Source: Gnetum montanum (taxonomy: Eukaryota; Streptophyta; Gnetopsida; Gnetales; Gnetaceae). From it: a DNA stretch of 62,025 bases. The notes beneath the pieces are model-generated. The model was not told the DNA's origin. It ran no database searches and was given only the letters and a program-made list of their open reading frames with translations. The translations under genes were made by a program, and so were the position numbers. The stretch covers positions 545,381 to 607,405 of the forward strand of contig MNCI01009462.1 in NCBI GenBank assembly GCA_015680685.1. Reading direction: 5' to 3'. Shown here piece by piece: positions 58,164-62,025 of this stretch. Position 1 is the stretch's first letter. Each line of letters begins with the position of its first letter.

Positions 58164-59053
58164 TGGCGAGGTACCCCTACACTCAACCATATGAATACGA
58201 GCATTACACGCATGATCCGGTCGAACTCTGTAGATGGACTAGTTCTGGCATCTAGACAGTTATCCTTAGGTCGCAGTTCATTGTCTTCCCACTTGGAATA
58301 GTATTGGCTTTGTCACATATGATTTAGTCCAAAGTGAGGTGTGTGATGTGGTCCTAGGCTAATGCTACTCATGAAGACAATGGAAGATAATATTAACTAA
58401 GCTAAGAGAGAAAGGGTGAGAGAGAATCTAAGCTAGCCTAAGTATGATGAGCATCCATTCCTCAATTATCCATACACATCTTGGACTTTGTGCATGACTA
58501 CCACTGGGATTACCAAGCGCAGATCCTAGGTATGCTACTGGGTTACCAAGTAGTCACACTTAAATGCTCGTAATCAAGTCATACTCATTCTACATTTAAC
58601 AGGATTTTAAGGATGAGAAGAGATTAACTAGGAAAGTAGTAAATAATAATTAATTAATTAATTAATTAAACTAAGTGAATGCTGCAATGATGTAGTAATC
58701 TTGATCTTTATTTCTGGTTATGTGCGTGTCCAAGTATGTCACACTAGAATAAAGGATGTCGTACAATTACATTCACCACACTACAGGCATACACTGAGAG
58801 GAAAAGGGTTGAGAGGAAAAAATAGAAACTAAAATCAAAACTTAACTCTAAAAACTAACTCCCAGAACACAGAAAGCTACCTCTTATTTATAGAGATTGA
58901 GGTAGGCCACGATATCATGGGGGCACGGCTGATGCGATATTGCATACATGATATCACGGCTGATGTGATATTACAACTTTGATAACTGGGCCTGATAGAC
59001 CATATCTTGTATCAGGGCTCTGATAACTAGGCCTGATAAACCATGACTCATCA
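58164..59053 (-). repeat. Element D 3' LTR
   Basis: About 890 bases, TGGCGAG...CTCATCA. Shared blocks with 61553-62025 include CTACACTCAACCATA, CGAATACxAGC, GTTCATTGTCTTCCCA and GGTATGTGAT-like text. Internal TTATTTATAGAG near 58885 is a TATA candidate. Similarity is patchy, so the pair is old. Confidence 0.7.
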
Positions 59054-59244
59054 TACCCCCACGACTAAATGAAAACTCGTCCTCGAGTTACGGAGAGAAC
59101 AAGCTTCATTGATTACAAAGTGGATAGGTATGGGATTATTGACTAGTGGGAATGGGTTCATGCCGTATTGTGGAATCGAAGAAAAATTTAGACACAATAC
59201 AGATAATGCAAAAGAAAATCCTACTACTACAAAATTGATAGAAC

Positions 59245-60006
59245 TCATGTAGTTCCTAGTGGTGGTGGCTCCTCCATAGGTGTCTTTCCCTTTTCTTGTG
59301 CTCCAGGTATTGGGATTTTATGGGGTTGTAGTATGGCCTGGATTTTCTCCTCTTGTAAGGCCTTGAGTGCCTTGGCATATGTGTAAGTTTGCGCTTGTGC
59401 CATAGAGGCATCCTAGTTAGCCTTCTCTTTTTCTTCCACCACCCTTTTATTCTCTGTTAAGAGTTTATTACATTGCTTGGTTCTGAAGGTATCCAATTGG
59501 TTTTGAGAAACCTTTGGCCCTGTATTTAAAAGGTTTAATACTTCCAAAATGGCTTGAACAGAGAAATCAATAGTCTCACCACAAATTTTAATCGTGGTAC
59601 CTTCTTCTTTATTGTGCCAAAATTGGTACATTTCGCCTAAGTACTAGGCACCACTTTCAGAGAGGATAGGCCATAAGGGAGACCCTTTAAGGTGGTCCCT
59701 AATAGCCTCAGGAGTGAACTCTACAAAAGAATCAAAATTTAATTCCACAATCATCGTAGTGAATGTGGACCTTTCGTGGATAGCCTGAACACAATCCTAG
59801 GGAAACGTGAGATCTTGTCCCTATTCAGGTGCTGCAGCAGCTCCTCCTTCTGCCTCCCCAAACTGTATAGAAGTAAGGTCCTCTTGGTGGATGCTAAATG
59901 ATTTTTCCTCCTACTCTACATGTTGTCCAGCAAGATCTTCTCTTCCTTCTCTCCTAGGTCACGCACCCTAAGTAGGACCTTCCTGTTGTCCATCTTTCGG
60001 GGCCAT
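59245..60006 (-). pseudogene. Element D ORF (about 253 codons)
   Basis: The frame starts MAPKDGQQEGPT and ends EPPPLGTT before TGA. TAG/TGA stops interrupt it in the first half and before YLGEMYQFW; most could come from CAG, TGG or CGA. A central segment, TTIKICGETIDFSVQAILEV, resembles the (R/K)xxGxxxDFS motif of plant transposon-associated proteins and the cargo exon 4 (RIKGVKVGFHLS). The second half (KRVVEEKEKAN, AKALKALQEEKIQ) is predicted coiled coil. No enzyme motif is seen. It is probably a gag-like or lineage-specific structural protein; the family is not identified. Confidence 0.55.
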
Positions 60007-61552
60007 CTGCAATCACACAGGGCCAATCATTAGTAAGGTTGTTATCCAAGTTAGGCTATACCTTACAACTTGCCTTAATAGATTTACTTTATTTTCATGT
60101 GATGTTAATTATTGGAAGAACATGTCCCTGAAAGATTATAATGTTGAGTCCTCTTTGCTTATGTGGTTTCCAAATTTAATTTTCTGGTATAGCTAAGGGG
60201 ATGAAATTGTTTTTGACACATTTTATTCTTAAATTTACAACTAATTACCCTTAAATATTTTCTTCAGACAATGATGAATTTCAAAAACATTTTGCACTAT
60301 TCAGCATGTGCCCCTCCCCCACAACTAAGCTAAACACTCTGGGTTCAAGTAGGTTCAAACGGAATGAAAATTGAAGTACCAGCGAGTGAGTTATGGATAT
60401 GAAAGCAAGGTATGCACAATCGTGAGTCATAGAGAGAAATTTGAAAAAATTCCCTTGTGTGAATAGTTGAAAACGATGTTGATTAGCATAGGGGGGCCAT
60501 GTATATATATTTTCATCAAAGTTAGGGCACTTAGAGAATGTACCAAATTTTTAATATTTTTTTTTTGAAATTAAACGATGTAAAGTAAGGACATTTGGAC
60601 GATTGTTAAAGGGTTCTAGGGTAATTCAACTAGTTCTGAAGGCACGAAATTATGATGGTGTGGAATTTATCAATAAGGACCTTGAATGGTAGAGAAAAAG
60701 GCTATGTGATGGTTCATAGGAAAGTTAAATCAGAGGGATAGTAATAAGGGAAAGAAAATCATTGGAAATACATGGAGGGTAGTAAATGATGTGTGGAAGA
60801 TGGGTCATGAGTGCAAATTGCAAAAATTACACAAGTGGGTCCTCTCCAAAGCAGGTTCCAACCTATAATGTCCTTGTGTGACCACACTTAAAAGTGTCTA
60901 TGGGCACTCGAAGGGTTAAATGTAATCCACACTGATTCCACAAAACACACACATGTAAATATCACTAGAATGAGGTAGGAATTCTATGCTATACGAGATA
61001 CAAGTGAAAATTACATGAAAAAAGAGATAGATGGTGTATAGAAAGGGTTGTAGAGATTTGGACATGAGGTAACTAACCCAGCGCACAGTGAATCCTGGGT
61101 GTAAAGCGTGATTAAGGTGTCAATGACTCATCATTCCAAGATCAGGACAAAGTCCATTCCTCTTATCAGTGACACTACATTGTTTCATCCCATGATGAGT
61201 GACTATGAGAGTACCAAAACAACAAGGCATATGATGAATTGGCATTTTGTTCAAGGGATGAGTGATTTTTGCTTTGTGGCACTTTTCTTTTCTTCTCTCT
61301 TTTCTTTCTTTCTTTTCCTCTTCTTTTTATTTTAAATGAATGAATCCAAAGAAGCTGCCAACCTTTAGGCATGGGTGCATGTCTTTCCAGTGGGACCCCC
61401 TAGAACACCATTGGATCTTTGAGAATTACTCTTACTCCCATTTTTTGTTAGATCTACAAGGATCTTAGTACAACCACATTGCATGATAACCCCCACAAAC
61501 GTCACCAAAGAGAATCCAAAAGTCCCCTTGATGTCACACTCTAATTTAGGAG
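60007..61552 (-). other. Element D leader region
   Basis: Non-coding between the D ORF and its 5' LTR. I could not identify a primer binding site next to 61552: the minus-strand text CTCCTAAATTAGAG does not match the common tRNA-Met site. A pyrimidine-rich run lies at 61285-61335. Confidence 0.45.
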
Positions 61553-62025
61553 TGGCGAGGTACCCCTACACTCAACCATACGAATACAAGCGTGCACGCG
61601 TGATCTGGTCGAACTCCACAGACTAAATGCCTTAACACCACAACAAACACTTGGGATTAATTGTTCATTGTCTTCCCAGGCTTGCTTGTAAGTGTCACGG
61701 TGTATGGTTAAGCAAGTCTGAGGTATGTGATTTTTTTGATATTTTCGGCTTATCTCCTATGCTATCAGGGGAAAGGGTTGAGAAACTAACTAACTCTAAC
61801 TAATGTCCTAAGTCTAAGTTAACTAGCGTCAGCATCTGTTCCCACTTACCGGACACACCCTAAACTATGCAACTGTGGCTTACCAAACGCTAATCGTTAC
61901 TGGGATCACCACACGTAACGCAAGTGCTCGAAGTGGTCGTACTGAGGCACCTATTTAGCTTAAGTGTGATAAGCAGCCGATTCCTTAGCTAGCCGTACAC
62001 ACCCGTGGGTGCTCGTAACTAAGTC
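61553..62025 (-). repeat. Element D 5' LTR, cut by the window end
   Basis: It begins TGGCGAGGTACCCCTACACT like 58164 and continues with recognisable but diverged sequence to the window edge. The element end and target duplication lie outside. Confidence 0.7.

Larger units (their letters stand above)
58164..62025 (-). mobile_element. Element D: short, apparently non-autonomous LTR retrotransposon (partial)
   Basis: Direct LTR-like repeats start at 58164 and 61553 with TGGCGAGGTACCCCTACACT. Only about 2.5 kb lies between them. A G-rich tract at 59054-59062 (GTGGGGGTA on the minus strand) abuts the left LTR, so the element reads on the minus strand. There is one recognisable ORF and no protease, RT or integrase. 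The right LTR is cut by the window end. Confidence 0.7.

Noticed and set aside
61175-61372. Lys/Arg-rich ORF opposite the pyrimidine run near 61290
   Set aside because: The basic run comes from a low-complexity TTTCTTTTCC tract, and no conserved frame is seen.

Overview
This window is plant nuclear DNA, probably from a gymnosperm and most likely a conifer. The evidence is nested, heavily decayed LTR retrotransposons, a plant 3-ketoacyl-CoA synthase relic and a TIR-domain relic whose core (FNVFINHTGLDTKHT) resembles conifer rather than angiosperm TIR proteins. The host assignment is inference. I see no intact host gene.

Layout. 1-4841: AT-rich DNA with a 3-ketoacyl-CoA synthase pseudogene (about 1300-2110, minus), a TIR fragment (2337-2582, plus) and an old LTR-like repeat (3449-3937). 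4842-39252: element A, a Ty3/gypsy Tat-lineage element on the minus strand, with LTRs 4842-6096 and 38002-39252 and target duplication ATAGA/ACAGA. 15129-32049: element B, a related plus-strand element inserted inside A, with LTRs 15129-16376 and 30785-32049 and target duplication GTACA/GTACG. A itself sits in the 3' region of a third relative, element C, of which the 3' UTR, polypurine tract and LTR (39742-41273) remain. 41274-57100: AT-rich DNA with a dead Ty1/copia element (44830-48180), a degenerate tandem array (48700-51220) interrupted by a solo LTR (49946-50518), and fragments. 57160-58163: remains of a second copia element on the minus strand. 58164-62025: element D, a short, apparently non-autonomous LTR element with one ORF; its second LTR runs off the window.

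The most interesting structure is the gene plan of A and B. In both, gag-protease is separated from reverse transcriptase-RNase H-aRNase H-integrase by roughly 4-6 kb holding a separate multi-exon gene on the opposite strand. Both copies keep the same exon order and mostly canonical GT/AG junctions. Upstream of each lies a TATA box and an array of the palindrome GCGTATACGC, which also fills the LTR U3. Minisatellites with a shared TTAAACTA core lie on both sides of the antisense gene and again after integrase. The predicted cargo protein starts with a region I align with plant FCP1/NLI-type HAD phosphatases, with the catalytic aspartates lost in both copies. It continues into a transposon-protein-like segment, an acidic segment and a coiled coil. 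B inserted into the coiled-coil exon of A's copy.

Every coding region in A, B, C, D and the copia relics carries stops or frameshifts. Many are TAG where the sister copy has CAG or TGG, as expected from deamination of methylated cytosine. All family assignments were made by eye; no search was run.
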